Below, piece by piece: positions 43,958 to 54,563 of a stretch of DNA of 64,000 nt. A program made the position numbers and the translations under genes. Location of the stretch: assembly GCF_905404315.1 (NCBI RefSeq), contig NC_066310.1, positions 1,488,001 through 1,552,000 of the forward strand, read 5' to 3'. Under the pieces are notes generated by a model. The model saw nothing but the letters and a program-made list of their open reading frames with translations. It ran no database searches and was not told the DNA's origin. Source of the DNA: Leptidea sinapis (lineage: Eukaryota > Arthropoda > Insecta > Lepidoptera > Pieridae). Positions within the stretch are counted from its first letter, which is position 1. Each line of letters starts with the position of its first letter.

Positions 43958-44260
43958 ACGAGGGAGGCTCTTTTGCATAGGATGCCGGCTAGATAATGGG
44001 TACCACAACGGCGCCTATTTCTGCCGTGAAATAGTAATGTGTAAGCATTACTGTATTTCGGTATGTAGGGCGCCGTAGCTAGTGCAATAACTGGACAAAT
44101 GAGACTTGGCATCTTATGTCTCAAGGTGACAAGAGCAATTATTGTAGTACCGCTCAGATTTTTTGGGTTCTTCATGTATCCTGATCGGCACTGCATTATT
44201 ATGGGCAGGGCGTATCAATTACCATCAGATGAACGCCTAGCTCGTCTCGTAGAAAAAAAC
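43958..44260 (+). repeat. Family A repeat
   Basis: The copy runs from GAGGGAGGCTCTTTTGCATA through GGCGCCTATTTCTGCCGTG to CGCCTAGCTCGTCTCGTAG and an A-tract. The hairpin is GTACCGCTCAG with a decayed partner CTGATCGGCAC. Confidence 0.8.
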
Positions 44261-44339
44261 GACGATTTCTTTGTTGTAGCATTAATAAGAAATGTTTTGC
44301 GGTAAATATTGAAAAGAATAAACAGTAGTACAATAAAAT

Positions 44340-44386
44340 ACGTACGTTCGCTCGTTTGTCCTCCTATTCCATAAAAAAAAATGTAA
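44340..44386 (+). mobile_element. CR1-type LINE, last 45 bp
   Basis: CGCTCGTTTGTCCTCCTATT followed by CCATAAAAAAAAA is the extreme 3' end shared by the CR1-type copies. Confidence 0.55.
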
Positions 44387-44874
44387 AATATAAGCTATAC
44401 GTTAGTTTTGATTATTGAAATACACATAATTTGATTCTCCTCTTTCAAATCTCTTATATATCCTGCTATGTATGCATGAAAATAGTTATTTTCCAGTGAC
44501 ATTGTTACTTTTTCATTTAATTGTTACTTTTTCTTTTTATCTCGTATTAATCAGTCATTTCATTTAAAAATATACTGATAACCTTTTTATCATAGTATAA
44601 TAAAATAATTATTAAGTAGTAAATTAATTAGATGTGATTTCCTTGACATGACCAATACGACAAACACAGTTATGTTAGTGCCGGCTAGGTGGCGCTGTTG
44701 GCAGAGATTTTTATCTGAAAAGGTTATTGATTATTATTATATTATTGATATTAAATTTTGTATATATGCATATGGCAACATTGGAACACATTGGTCCATG
44801 TTTTTAAGTGTAACTTAGCGCATCGGACACCAGTAAGTTTTATATAAAAATAAATATTAAAAATTCGCGAGCAA

Positions 44875-45355
44875 TACGTCAATCCTAACCAAAGCTATCG
44901 AGTGCTCTCTTGAGAAGGTCGCGGAATGCGGTAAATTGAACCTTTTCAAATTTAACCCCCAGAAGACTCAAGTTTGCGCATTCACCATTATAAAAACCCC
45001 ACTTGTCGTATCACCGCTCTTCGCCAATAGTTCCCTTACAGCCTTGCCAAGTATCGGAATACTGTGTCTCGAAATTTCGAGCGCTTGCTACTTCTGCGGT
45101 CACCTGGCGGGCAAAGCCAAATTGGCTTCGAAAAAACTGGGCAGCCTGCCCACATTCTAGCGCTCTACAAAGCGAAGGTCCGGCCACACATGGAGTATTG
45201 CTGTCATCTCTGGTCTGGCGCAACCCAGTATCAGCTAAATCCATTTGACCGCGTGAAACGTAGAGCAGCTTGAATTGTCGAGGACCCAGTGCTCTGTGAA
45301 CGGCTGGATCACTTAAAACCAATTGAATCGTTTGTCCTCCTTTATCATAAAAAAA
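44875..45355 (+). pseudogene. CR1/Jockey-type reverse transcriptase fragment
   Basis: The plus frames read LFKFNPQKTQVCAFT, then LASKKLGSLP, then (frame changed) LALYKAKVRPHMEYCCHLWS. After that come QYQLNPFDRVKRRAA, a stop where Arg or Trp is usual, and VEDPVLCERLDHL. This is the thumb and connection region of the same LINE family whose later tail is at 27325 and 57365, because VLCERLDH also begins the 57365-57805 piece. It then jumps directly to the poly(A) end (CGTTTGTCCTCCTTTATCAT), so several hundred bases have been deleted. Confidence 0.75.
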
Positions 45356-46565
45356 GCTGCCATGTTTCCCCCTTCCCGAATTTGTCTTGCTTTCGCCAAA
45401 AGCCGGTGCCCCCTTAATCATTATGAAAAATATTGAAAAGTTTATATTGAACCATGATATTACTACTAATATACAATAGTTCAGTAGTGTATTAAAATTC
45501 ATGTATTTATCCCAATTACAGCTCCATCTATCTGTCAATAGGAGTTAGCTTTGGTAGTTTACGTTTATATAAATTCATTTGTTTGTATCAAGAATACTTG
45601 AGTCAAGAGGTCTCCCGGACTAGCTCCATTGAAACGTAACCGTTCTATGGGGACTTTTTAATTAAAGGATGTATGACTCTTTTATTTAGATAACGTCAGA
45701 TGATTGATACTTTTGATATATGTCGAGGGGTTAAATACTTTGAATGTGTTTATAGTTTTATACGAATAACTAACAGATGGCTCTCCTTACCAAAGATTTA
45801 GGGCCTGATTCACAATGTACAAGTTACTCGTAGCAAATGGTGATAGGCTAGAAAATATGAATGGATAAAAGTGAAATAAAAATATAAAAGTTCCGAGTAA
45901 CACAGCCTGCGTTTCACAATCACTTCACCAATATGTTTATTTACTAGAGGACTTATAAGCGGTGAGGTTTAGCAATCTCGTATTCTATAGTTCCGTTTGA
46001 CGGTGTGATGATCTACCACTATTTTTACGATAAAATCAATATAATTTCAATTCGTAATATAATTGTTTTGCACTTTCGTGTAACGTAATTTGAGAATTTC
46101 AAATATCAATATAATCTATTGAGCCTTTCATAATTGTTCATAAGTCATAACATAAACGTACCATGTACCAAACATTATAGCAGGGGAACCCGAACTTCCA
46201 TTTTGGGATTTATTCGAGCGCTTCAGAAAAATATAAGGGGAGCAAACTTCTTGTGAAGTACATACCTGAGCCTTGTACATAGGGTCGAAATATATGGCAG
46301 CCGATCATATTATTAAAAAAACGATCGCTAGAAAAGCTCAGATTGAGGCAAGGTAAGGTAACATGCAAATGGGACAGTCACAAAGTTTCAAACCGTCTGA
46401 TCAAGGGAATATCTCCACATAATTATCAGATTATGGGTCAGGATGACAAGGACATCAAAATCAACCGTCTGTATAATAATCTGACGCGCTTGAATATTTC
46501 ATGGTATTTCATTCAAAAATCGGTCATGACTTTTGTTCACGTAAAGATTGTCAGTCAAAATAATG
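45356..46565. other. No gene recognised
   Basis: Mostly AT-rich. The open frame 46343-46636 has no recognisable motif and runs into a repeat. Confidence 0.35.
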
Positions 46566-46835
46566 TATACATATATATAAAATTGGAGTGTCTGTTTATA
46601 ATATTAAAAAAACCGTTTTTTACCACATGTATATGAATATATATACGGTACATACACCAAATTACCATTTTTTACTTTTTTTGTCTCGGTCTGTCTGTCG
46701 GTTTGTTCCGGCTAATCTCTGAAATGGCCGGACCGATTTTGACGGGACTTTTATTGGCAGGTAGCTGTTGTAATGAGAAGTTACTGTTGCAATATCCAAG
46801 AAACGTTCTAACTCTAAAAGAGGATTCACTTAACA
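46566..46835 (+). repeat. Family E4 repeat
   Basis: AAATTGGAGTGTCTGTTTAT, GTCTGTCGGTTTGTTCCGGC, GACCGATTTTGACGGGACTT and TTGGCAGGTAGCTGTTG occur in order. The same series is at 56050-56245 (plus) and 47280-47620 (minus). Confidence 0.65.
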
Positions 46836-47279
46836 ACCCCATTCTCATTATGTGACGCGCTTGAAAATATTTTTTTCCTATTTATTAGTAACTCCTAAAA
46901 ACGTTACCAGCAACAATCTAATCCTTTCCACTCCTTAAATGTCCAATACATAATTCAATCCAACAATCGTCAGTACAACATTCAGTAATCCCCCTTTATT
47001 TGTAATGTCTAAAATAACAATAATAATTAATCCACATATGCAACGTAGATTACCGAACCGTCCGCCATTTTGCTCGAAAAATATTAAATGGTGATTGTAA
47101 AGCAATCAGGGTTGAACGATATATTACCTCTAAATCTGGACAAATGTTGCTCAAATCCCGTATGCTCTGACTTGTTTAGGTTTGTTTCGTTATTTGCGAT
47201 ATAAGGGTGTTCGTCCACTGGTAAACAATATAAACTACAAAACTATAGTATGAAGCTGTTTTCTCATAAGTTTTATTGA
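46836..47279. other. AT-rich DNA, no gene
   Basis: Nothing recognised. Confidence 0.35.
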
Positions 47280-47620
47280 AGACTAGGTGACCCGACAAAC
47301 GTTGTTTTGCCATATAAATTATTTTTATAGTTAAACTGTTTCGTGGACATTGTAACATTACTTTATTTTTTTAAAATGAAAGAATTTTTCTTTAATAAAC
47401 GCTACCAAAGTTATTCCCTATTACATAGCTACCTGCCAAAAGATCCCGTCAAAATCGGTCCAGCCATTTCACAGACAGACAGACAAAAATTATAAAAAAT
47501 GTTATTTTGGTGTATGTACCGTATAAAATATATTCATACACATTATAATAATAAAAAACGGTTATTTCAATATTACAAACAGACACTCCCATTTTATTTA
47601 TATGTTTAGAAGAAGAGAAT
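47280..47620 (-). repeat. Family E4 repeat, longer copy
   Basis: In the plus direction it reads CTAGGTGACCCGACAAACGT, ATAGCTACCTGCCAAAAG, GTCAAAATCGGTCCAGCC and CAGACACTCCCATTTTAT. It is the complement of the order at 46566, with additional 5' or 3' sequence. Confidence 0.65.
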
Positions 47621-47634
47621 AAATAACATTCACG

Positions 47635-47815
47635 TGATGAACATTTATTGAAGTAGGTGTTATTTTGGGGAAATTCATAATTATCCAAATGTTGTGACTT
47701 TTCTTAAGTGTTAATTCCGCTTATACTTGTCTTCAATCAATTAGACACGTGTTTTGCCTCTACACGAGGCATCCTCAGAGGATGATGACTCACCAAATGC
47801 TGGTTTGTTTACTTG
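47635..47815 (+). repeat. Family G repeat, copy 2
   Basis: TTTATTGAAGTAGGTGTTA, ATAATTATCCAAATGTTG, GTTAATTCCGC and ACACGAGGCATCCTCAG follow the order of the copy at 15965-16160. Family D sequence starts a few bases after its end. Confidence 0.65.
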
Positions 47816-47819
47816 GCTT

Positions 47820-47950
47820 ACTTGGTAAGAGCGCTCGGACGGAACCTGAGAGGTCACGGGCTCGAGGCCCGCATGGTTCATATATTTTGGTTACAAAAAT
47901 TTGTATAATTTATCCTTGAAGTGAAGGATAACACTTTAAAAGTAACAAAT
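47820..47950 (+). repeat. Family D repeat, tRNA-like module and 3' part
   Basis: The module has GGTAAGAGCGCTCGGACGG and CGGGCTCGAGGCCCGCATGG. It is followed by TTCATATATTTTGG and by ATCCTTGAAGTGAAGGATAA, which matches the terminal inverted part of the 39174 foldback. The D arm is disrupted by the junction with family G. Confidence 0.65.
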
Positions 47951-48134
47951 TGTTTATAATTACATTTACGGTTCAATAGTTCAATGTTGGAAATCTCACG
48001 TGATATTAATTTATAGTTTACTGATATATTTAAAAAATCTGATAAAACTTCGCGCAAAAGAAGATAGTTTTATATTATAATTTTCCAAACAATTTTTTTT
48101 TCAAATTAAAAAGCCTCTTTTAATGTTTTACAAA

Positions 48135-48284
48135 ATAAAATTTGAATGATATTTTTTATTTGCTTATGCCATTTTACGATCTATCCCTAATAAATTAGGA
48201 GGAGTAATTGCCTTAATTATATCAATTCTTATTCTAATTATTTTACCATTTTCATTTAATAAAAATATTCAAAGTATTCAATTT
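48135..48284 (+). pseudogene. cytb: NUMT: mitochondrial cytochrome b fragment
   Basis: Read with the invertebrate mitochondrial code, codons from 48135 give IKFEWYFLFAYAIL, RSIPNKLGGVIAL, then a hydrophobic stretch and FNKNIQSIQF. This matches the C-terminal part of insect cytochrome b. A TGA at 48147-48149 stands where the protein has Trp in the EWYF block, which is normal in mitochondria and a stop in the nucleus. The 50 codons have no indel. The flanks are unrelated nuclear AT-rich sequence and no other mitochondrial gene follows in frame. It is therefore a transferred nuclear copy with no expected function. Confidence 0.88.
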
Positions 48285-48478
48285 AAGTCACCATATTTTA
48301 AATAGTAATATAAAAGAATGAAGAAGTCAATCACTTGCTAGCTTTTTTTTTATATCTAATTTAATCATATTATTAGTAGTAAAACTAACTAAATTGAAGC
48401 ATTCATCTAGGGCTCTTCTGAAGCTACAACTATTTCCACAGTGTTGCACTCGTATTAAGAGACATTACATCTTTTTTT
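48285..48478. other. No gene; possible further mitochondrial piece
   Basis: A stretch near 48355-48425 reads LIILLVVKLTKL-like residues in one frame, faintly like the C-terminus of insect ND6. The match is too weak to call. Confidence 0.25.
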
Positions 48479-48635
48479 TATGAAAATAAGGGAAGAAACG
48501 AGCAGGACGTTCAGCTGATGATAATTTCCCTGCCCATTACAATACAGTGCTGCTCAGGATTATTGAAAAACCCAAAAATTCTGAGTAGCACTACAACTAC
48601 GCTCTCCACCTTGAGAGTCTCATTTCACTACTATA
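48479..48635 (-). repeat. Family A repeat, 3' half
   Basis: This minus-strand copy has ATGAAAATAAGGGAAGAAAC at the poly(A) side, a CAGTGCTGCTCAG hairpin arm and CTGAGTAGCACTAC as partner. It ends in the CACCTTGAGA block. Confidence 0.7.
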
Positions 48636-48749
48636 CTGCGTATGTGTACTATGTGCAGATAACTCACTGCATATCAATTTTCATGCACTTACAACCAAAC
48701 TTTATAAAAAAAAAGTGGGAACACCTGCGTTAAAATCAAGCTAAAATAT

Positions 48750-48990
48750 TTATTCTAGTATTGCAAGTTGGTAACTGGAACAGCTGATGGTGACAGGCAA
48801 GGTAGATGGCAGGCGTCCCAGAGGACGCAGTCCCACGAGATGGTCGGACCAAATACGATCTGCTCTAAACATCAACTTCCATGATGCCCTTCATAAGGCT
48901 AAGGATCGCAGCAGATGGAGGGGAATCGTACGGGAGAAACTGATGCAGCGGGGTAGTCAGTAATGAGGAAAACGACGCGAGGAGGAGGAT
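48750..48990 (+). pseudogene. RTE-like LINE C-terminal tail
   Basis: The plus frame from about 48780 reads VTGKVDGRRPRGRSPTRWSD, then IRSALNINFHDALHKAKDRS and RWRGIVREKLM. The GRSPTRWSDQI-type block followed by A.DRS.W is the usual C-terminal end of an RTE-like LINE protein. Upstream domains are absent. A stop follows near QRGSQ. Confidence 0.75.
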
Positions 48991-49488
48991 TGCAAGTTGG
49001 TAAGCGCAGTGGTGACCACTCACCATCAAGTGACTTGTACGTTAGTTTGTTCTTTTACTTATATAAATAAATAAATCAATAGTAAAGAAATCCACTCGTT
49101 CCATTACTTACAATCATAAAGAAAACTTAAGTTACTAGATATGAACTTAATCTATTTTAAGAAATAGCCATATTGTGTTTGGATGAACATGATCAGTTCT
49201 TAAATGTATGTATGTTTTTGGCCAGCTGACGTCAACCAAAACTGAACGACAAAGTGGTACTTTAATATTATAATTTCAATAAAGATATCAGTGTACCATC
49301 ACCCTTACATTGTGATCATCACAGTTATGATTATTTATCACTTACTCATATGTTCGTATATTGGATAATACGCGAATCGAATACCAGATGCAGTGGAAAT
49401 AGCATCTAACCTACTTTGGCTTCAAATTATGCTGATAATACAGCATTTGAAAGTTTAAAGATATTGAAATGGGTAATAAAATAGCGAA
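48991..49488. other. AT-rich DNA, no gene
   Basis: Nothing recognised. Confidence 0.4.
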
Positions 49489-49489
49489 C

Positions 49490-49778
49490 GAACGAATCAC
49501 ACGACACGCCACAAGTTAAGATATCATCCCCACCATCTGGATGGGTGGCGGTCCTCCACAGTCCGGTTTTCAAGGAGCTTTCTTCCACGTACTACAAAGC
49601 TGTGGAATGAGCTTTCTTGTGCGGTGTTTCCAGGACGATACGACATGGGTACCTTCAAAGAAGCGCGTACACCTTCCTTAAAAGCCGGCAACGCTCTTGT
49701 GATTCCTCTGGTGTTGCAAGAGAATGTGGGCGGCGGTGATCACTTAACAACAGGTGACCCGTACGCTCGTTTGTACTA
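49490..49778 (+). mobile_element. CR1-type LINE 3' end
   Basis: The copy starts in the coding tail (CACACGACACGCCACAAGTT, the TGGATGGGTGGCGG block, TTTCAAGGAGCTTTC). It continues to GACGATACGACATGGGTACC, AAAGCCGGCAACGCTCTTGT and GACCCGTACGCTCGTTTGT. The frame is broken by single-base changes. No poly(A) is visible. Confidence 0.8.
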
Positions 49779-50819
49779 ACTGTATCTAATAAGCTTATAT
49801 AAAATCATCCCCTTCTGATTTCCAGTTCAAGTAGTATAGTGTTACCTGTGTAATAGTAGGTCTCACCTGATGGTAGATCATCACCACCATTGCACGTACT
49901 TTGCAAAAGCTGAGTGTTTCAATAAACAGTATCTTTACACTTTGCTGGTATGAATTGCTTAACAGTTTATTTATCTATTGTAATTTAATAATCTAATAGT
50001 TTATATATCTATTGTAAGTAACCCAATATTACTGACTTAATATTTCTAATGTTTTTAATTTATAATATTTCATTTATTTACGCATTAGAATAATTCTATT
50101 TTAGTTTGCAGTGTAAAAGAAAAGAGTCATTATTAAAAAGGTTAATAACATAAACAACACAATGCCATAAATATACTCGTACGTTTGAATATTAATCAAT
50201 AATAGTTCTAATAATTGTAAAGTAGATTGTTAACCGAGCGTCGAAAGAATCAATTTCCGAGGTATTTAGACGCCCGAGCGCAGCGGGGTCGGCTATAGTC
50301 CGAGTAAGAATTGATACTTTTACCCGTGTTAAACACTCTACTTTTCATTTCGAATATGAGGAAAATAAAACTAGTTGTTTATCTAAGCACAGATTAGTAT
50401 CCCGCCAATTTATGTCGACTTTTTAAATTTCAAATATGGAACTTACCGCGTAATTGTTGCGGTTTATTCCGATCAAAGAAGATTGCGCTAAGTTCACACT
50501 GGCTGTTTAGAAAGTCACATGGCCGCAGCATTTTTTTAATTAGTTCTTTTTACATAAAACTGCTATGAATAGTTCTATTTTTAAAGTTCATTCTGGCCCT
50601 TAGGTGGGAAGTAATTTGTATGAGTTTTTCCCTCTCTATGGAGGGAAGCAGCATTTTCCACCCAATAATCAGATCAAAACAACATTACTTTCCGAGTATG
50701 AGTAATGAAAAATATATTTCGTAATTGTAAAATAATTATTATTCAACAAGAGAGTGAACTTCGTTTTAGTTGCGAGTGCCAAAATTGAATCCCGAGCAAG
50801 CGAAGAATTCTATAAATAA
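49779..50819. other. AT-rich DNA, no gene
   Basis: Nothing recognised. Confidence 0.4.
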
Positions 50820-51375
50820 CTAGTGGACCCAACAGACGTTGTCCTGTACACACGTCTTAAATTTGAAAAATCTGTCCAGCCGTTAGGAGGATTTCACTAA
50901 CATACACATGAGCAGGAGAATTATATTATATGGACGTAATTGAGAATCTAAACCAATCACAAAATTCACTGAAACAAAGAAAAAGTCATCAAAATCGGTC
51001 AAGCCGTTTAGGAGGTAGTTTAATTGGAATCTAAACCATTCTCGAATCCACCTGAAGACACACACCAATCTCAAATACACTGGAACACACAAAAATATCA
51101 TCAAAATCGGTCTAGCCGTTTTGGAGGTAGTTCAATTGTGAATGTAAACCATTCTTGAATCCACCCGAAGACACACATCAATCTCAAATTCACTGGAACA
51201 CACAAAAATCTCATCAAAATCGGTCCAGCCGTTCAGGAGGTAGTTCAATTGTGAATCTAAACTCTTTCGCGAATCCATCTGAAGACACACAGAAAGTTTC
51301 AATAAAATCGGTCCAGCCGTCCAGGAGGAGTTCAGTGACATACACACGCACACAAGAATTATATATATAAAGATT
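50820..51375 (+). repeat. Family E3 repeat expanded to a 113-bp tandem array
   Basis: The head matches the single copy at 38203 (ACAGACGTTGTCCTGTACAC). It is followed by four tandem units, each with AATCTAAAC or a close variant at the start and ATCAAAATCGGTC with GGAGG near the end. Unit starts are 50945, 51028, 51141 and 51254, giving lengths of 83, 113, 113 and about 87 bp. The array ends in a TATATATAAAGATTG tail. Open frames across it are due to the repeat period and are not taken as genes. Confidence 0.85.
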
Positions 51376-51464
51376 GGGCATATCGATTGATTATAAGTTA
51401 GAATCCGAAGCTTAGCGAGGGATTCAAATGCATAAGAAACATAATACTTTGCCCTCAAATCAAA

Positions 51465-51650
51465 TCAAAATTACTTTATTCATGGTGGTCACGGAAATGA
51501 CACTTATGAATGTCAAAAAAAAAAATTTTTTTTATTGAATCTATCGCTACTTCGTAAAGGGTTGAGCTAATGAGAAGAAGTAGCAAGAAACTCATTGCCA
51601 CTCTTTTATATCAAGATTTACAGATCATTTCAATTACAATTTAATATGTA
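51465..51650 (-). mobile_element. Family K LINE 3' end
   Basis: In the plus direction it reads ATTACTTTATTCATGGTGG, GACACTTATGAATGTC, GGTTGAGCTAATGAG and AAGAAACTCATTGCCACTC. Parts recur at 8515-8580 and 52440-52505. It is a familiar LINE 3' UTR in insects, and no coding part is left. Confidence 0.6.
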
Positions 51651-52955
51651 AAATGTAAAATAAATGTAACAAACATACTCAAACGTCAAATAGTCAATGT
51701 CATGTGAAATGTACAATTTTTCATCGCATCAGTGAAAACTAGAACTAAGAATAATACTTATTTTAAAATATTATTATTTTATATTTTTATCCTCCTTCGT
51801 GCCTCCTCCAAACGACTCGGCATCGAGGAATTGCATGGCGCTAGTTTAACATTATGAAAGGTCAAAAATAAAAAACGCTGCAATTTTTCTCACTGAGATC
51901 TTTGCAGCAAAGACAGTTTCTGAGCTAGATAGATAAAAATATATCTGTGAACACTTAAAATTGCCATTATTAATAATTAAATATAATATTTTATAAATTT
52001 CTTATAATAAATTACAATACCTAATATACAATTCTGTAAGAACTGTAGGTTATAACAAATATACAATTAAAATTACAAAAAATGTCAAATTATAAATGTT
52101 TATAATTATATTCGTATATCTCATTTGTAAGCCTTTCAATATTAATACGAAAAATGGTAATTCAACTGTCATAATCTGGCGCGATACTTTAGGTTCTCGG
52201 AAAGGTCTTGAAACGTCGGGTTAACTAAAATGAAAATGTAACTTTTACGCAGACATCTATTGTAAAACCGTTAAAATTACACGCGTTTTAACCTTTTAAA
52301 AGTGTTTTATTTAAATGTGTAACACTCGTGTTAATCAAAGAAAATACTAAATACAAATAAAGTAAAATTTCGTTTGTTCCCGTAGGATACGTGTGAATTT
52401 ATGTATCTTGATATCCGTTGCTTTTGAATATCAAAATTATTCATTTTATCATCACTACTGAGTTGTAATGATAAGAACGGCAAGAAGCTCATTGCCACTA
52501 TTTAAAAAAAATATTTTTTTATAAAACATAGTCCAAACTATGTTATGTAATAACTCTTAGTAGGATATTCTTGCAAAATCCAAGTTATGCTGATCAGCTC
52601 TCATGCTTCTCTTACGACAATGTTTTTCCATTTTTGTCGTCGTAACAAGTTATTTCATAATGTATATATTCAACACGTCTTATTTATTTTTATCTCCAGT
52701 TTTCGATGTATTCATAGCAGCCTGTTCGTGTTATGGAAATAAGTTGTTTTTCCAGATTTCACTGGTTCACTATACCTTAAGACATAAGCATAATACAAAT
52801 GTATGTTGGGATTGATAAAAAGATGCGTCGAATTTTCAACATGATGAAAATTAGAATGGAACATTTCGTAGTAATTGTTGCTGTTACTTATTGTTTAAGA
52901 AGGTTGAGTAATTAAGTTTAAGTATTTTTTGAGTAAAAAACTATTCTTTTTATCT
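51651..52955. other. No gene; family K remnant at 52440-52505
   Basis: The remnant has GAACGGCAAGAAGCTCATTG. A GC-richer patch at 51785-51905 is unexplained. The open frame 52603-52815 has no recognisable motif. Confidence 0.35.
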
Positions 52956-53115
52956 TATATATTATATAATCTGAACCTCGGTAACGGCTCCAACGATTTT
53001 AATGAAATTTAGTATACAGGTAGTTTCGGGGGCGAGAAATCGATCTAGCTAGGTTACAATTTAAAAAAATGTAGTTTTATCCGTGTTTTAATGGGAAACT
53101 GCAGTAACATTAGAA
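52956..53115 (+). repeat. Family E-like repeat
   Basis: GAACCTCGGTAACGGCTCC, AACGATTTTAATGAAATTTA and GTAGTTTCGGGGGCGAGAAA follow the style of RTE-related repeats. There is no second copy in the window. Confidence 0.4.
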
Positions 53116-54478
53116 TACAAAGGTAAATTTCGCCGCTATATACAAGACTATAATAGCTTAAGACATATTTTCTATAAGAGAATTTACTGACGCACGGTTT
53201 GACAGTTCTGATGTGAAACAATTTCATTATAACAACAGGGATGCTCCCTGTTTTACGGAATAATTATTGATGTTATGAAATATTATTCACAAATTCATAA
53301 AAAAACAGTATTTTATTTATTATGCACAGAACAACGTCGATATTTATAGTTATTCGACGACCCTATACCTACCGGTAGAGGTCCCAGGTTGGATTGGAAT
53401 CTCGGTTTTTTAAGATGATATACATGAACATTTATAATATGATAAATAGCTTTGTTTGTTTCCAAGTCATGGATGTTTATTTGTATTTTTAAACTTTTTG
53501 TTGTGTTCCTTTCACAGCTCAGGCTATGCCCAGTTAGAGGAGAGATATATTGTATAAAAGTATATCAATATTATATTTTATATTGTTAAATTATTCTATT
53601 TGTAAGTTTGACTTCCAAATTGAGAAAGTTACATTACCTACATAATATCACAAACAACAAATAAATGTAACTAACAATTAATTAAAGACTAACTTAATTT
53701 TCTATACTGTACCAAAACTATAAAGTTCATAAGTTTATAATTAATGTAAAATAACATAGCTCAATAACTCAATAATATATTTCTAGCTTCAAACTATCCT
53801 ACATTTTCTATATTCATATCTAAAAAATAAGAATAGTTATAATATAGCTCTAAAAATAATCCATTTGACTTCAATTGTAATTAAGTATATATTGAGTAAA
53901 ATCCGAGCAAAACTTGACCAACACATATTCAATTCAATAAGTCAAAGCTTTATTGAACTTTCAATTTCAAATCCAAATCAAAAGTAAAATATGAACTAGA
54001 CAGTATTCATTAGTGTGCAGAAGTCAAAAGGACGTAATAGTCGAAGTCTTCATTCATATCGAACCTACAGGATGTAAGCTTAGCGCGCATGCGCGGGATA
54101 CAGGCCCCTCCCGCCAACAGGTGGCGTATTATGCAAATTCATAAAAAAATGTTTATAACAAAATATATTTGTATTAAGATAGATTGTCCATAATATTCAG
54201 TTTTACTTATACGAAATTCGTATATCGTATACTAAATATTAAATATGGATTTGCCTCAAATTTATAAAAAAAAAAAACATTTTTAACATTAAAAAATCGT
54301 AGCAAACTCGTAACCTTGCTACGAAATTTTCTAACAAATTTTTGGTATTATTTTATTATATGGTACAAAAGAAAATAAGATAACGCACAACTAACTTGCT
54401 TTTCTACTTGTAAATTTAAAGAATAATATCTTTTTAAAGCTTGAAATATGTGTGAAAATAAAAAAAAACATCAAAAGG
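53116..54478. other. AT-rich DNA, no gene
   Basis: Only a GC-rich patch at 54065-54125 (AGCGCGCATGCGCGGGATAC) stands out. It contains GCGCGCATGCGCG, an alternating purine-pyrimidine run. Confidence 0.4.
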
Positions 54479-54481
54479 TTT

Positions 54482-54563
54482 CGACGAGGATGGGATTCGA
54501 ACCCACGCGTGCAGAGCACATAGGATTAGCAGTCCAACGCCTTAACCACTCGGCCACCCCGTC
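54482..54563 (-). tRNA. tRNA-Ser(GCU)
   Basis: This is an 82-nt class II tRNA on the minus strand. The acceptor is GACGGGG/CCTCGTC with one G-T pair, the D arm is GGCCGAGTGGTTAAGGC, and the anticodon loop is CTGCTAA with anticodon GCU. The long variable arm is ATGTGCTCTGCACGC and the T arm has GGTTCGAATCC. The discriminator base is G. A TTTT run lies four bases after the 3' end, with a longer T-run further on, as expected for RNA polymerase III termination. It resembles the insect tRNA-Ser-GCU I remember except for the G-T acceptor pair and a T-T mismatch in the anticodon stem. No intron. It is likely functional, though the mismatch leaves some doubt. Confidence 0.9.

Noticed and set aside
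45011..45538. A 175-codon open frame on the minus strand
   Set aside because: It lies antisense to a CR1-type reverse transcriptase fragment whose plus-strand motifs are clear, and it has no recognisable domain of its own.
51132..51458. A 108-codon minus-strand frame
   Set aside because: It crosses the 113-bp tandem array and is open only because of the repeat's internal sequence.
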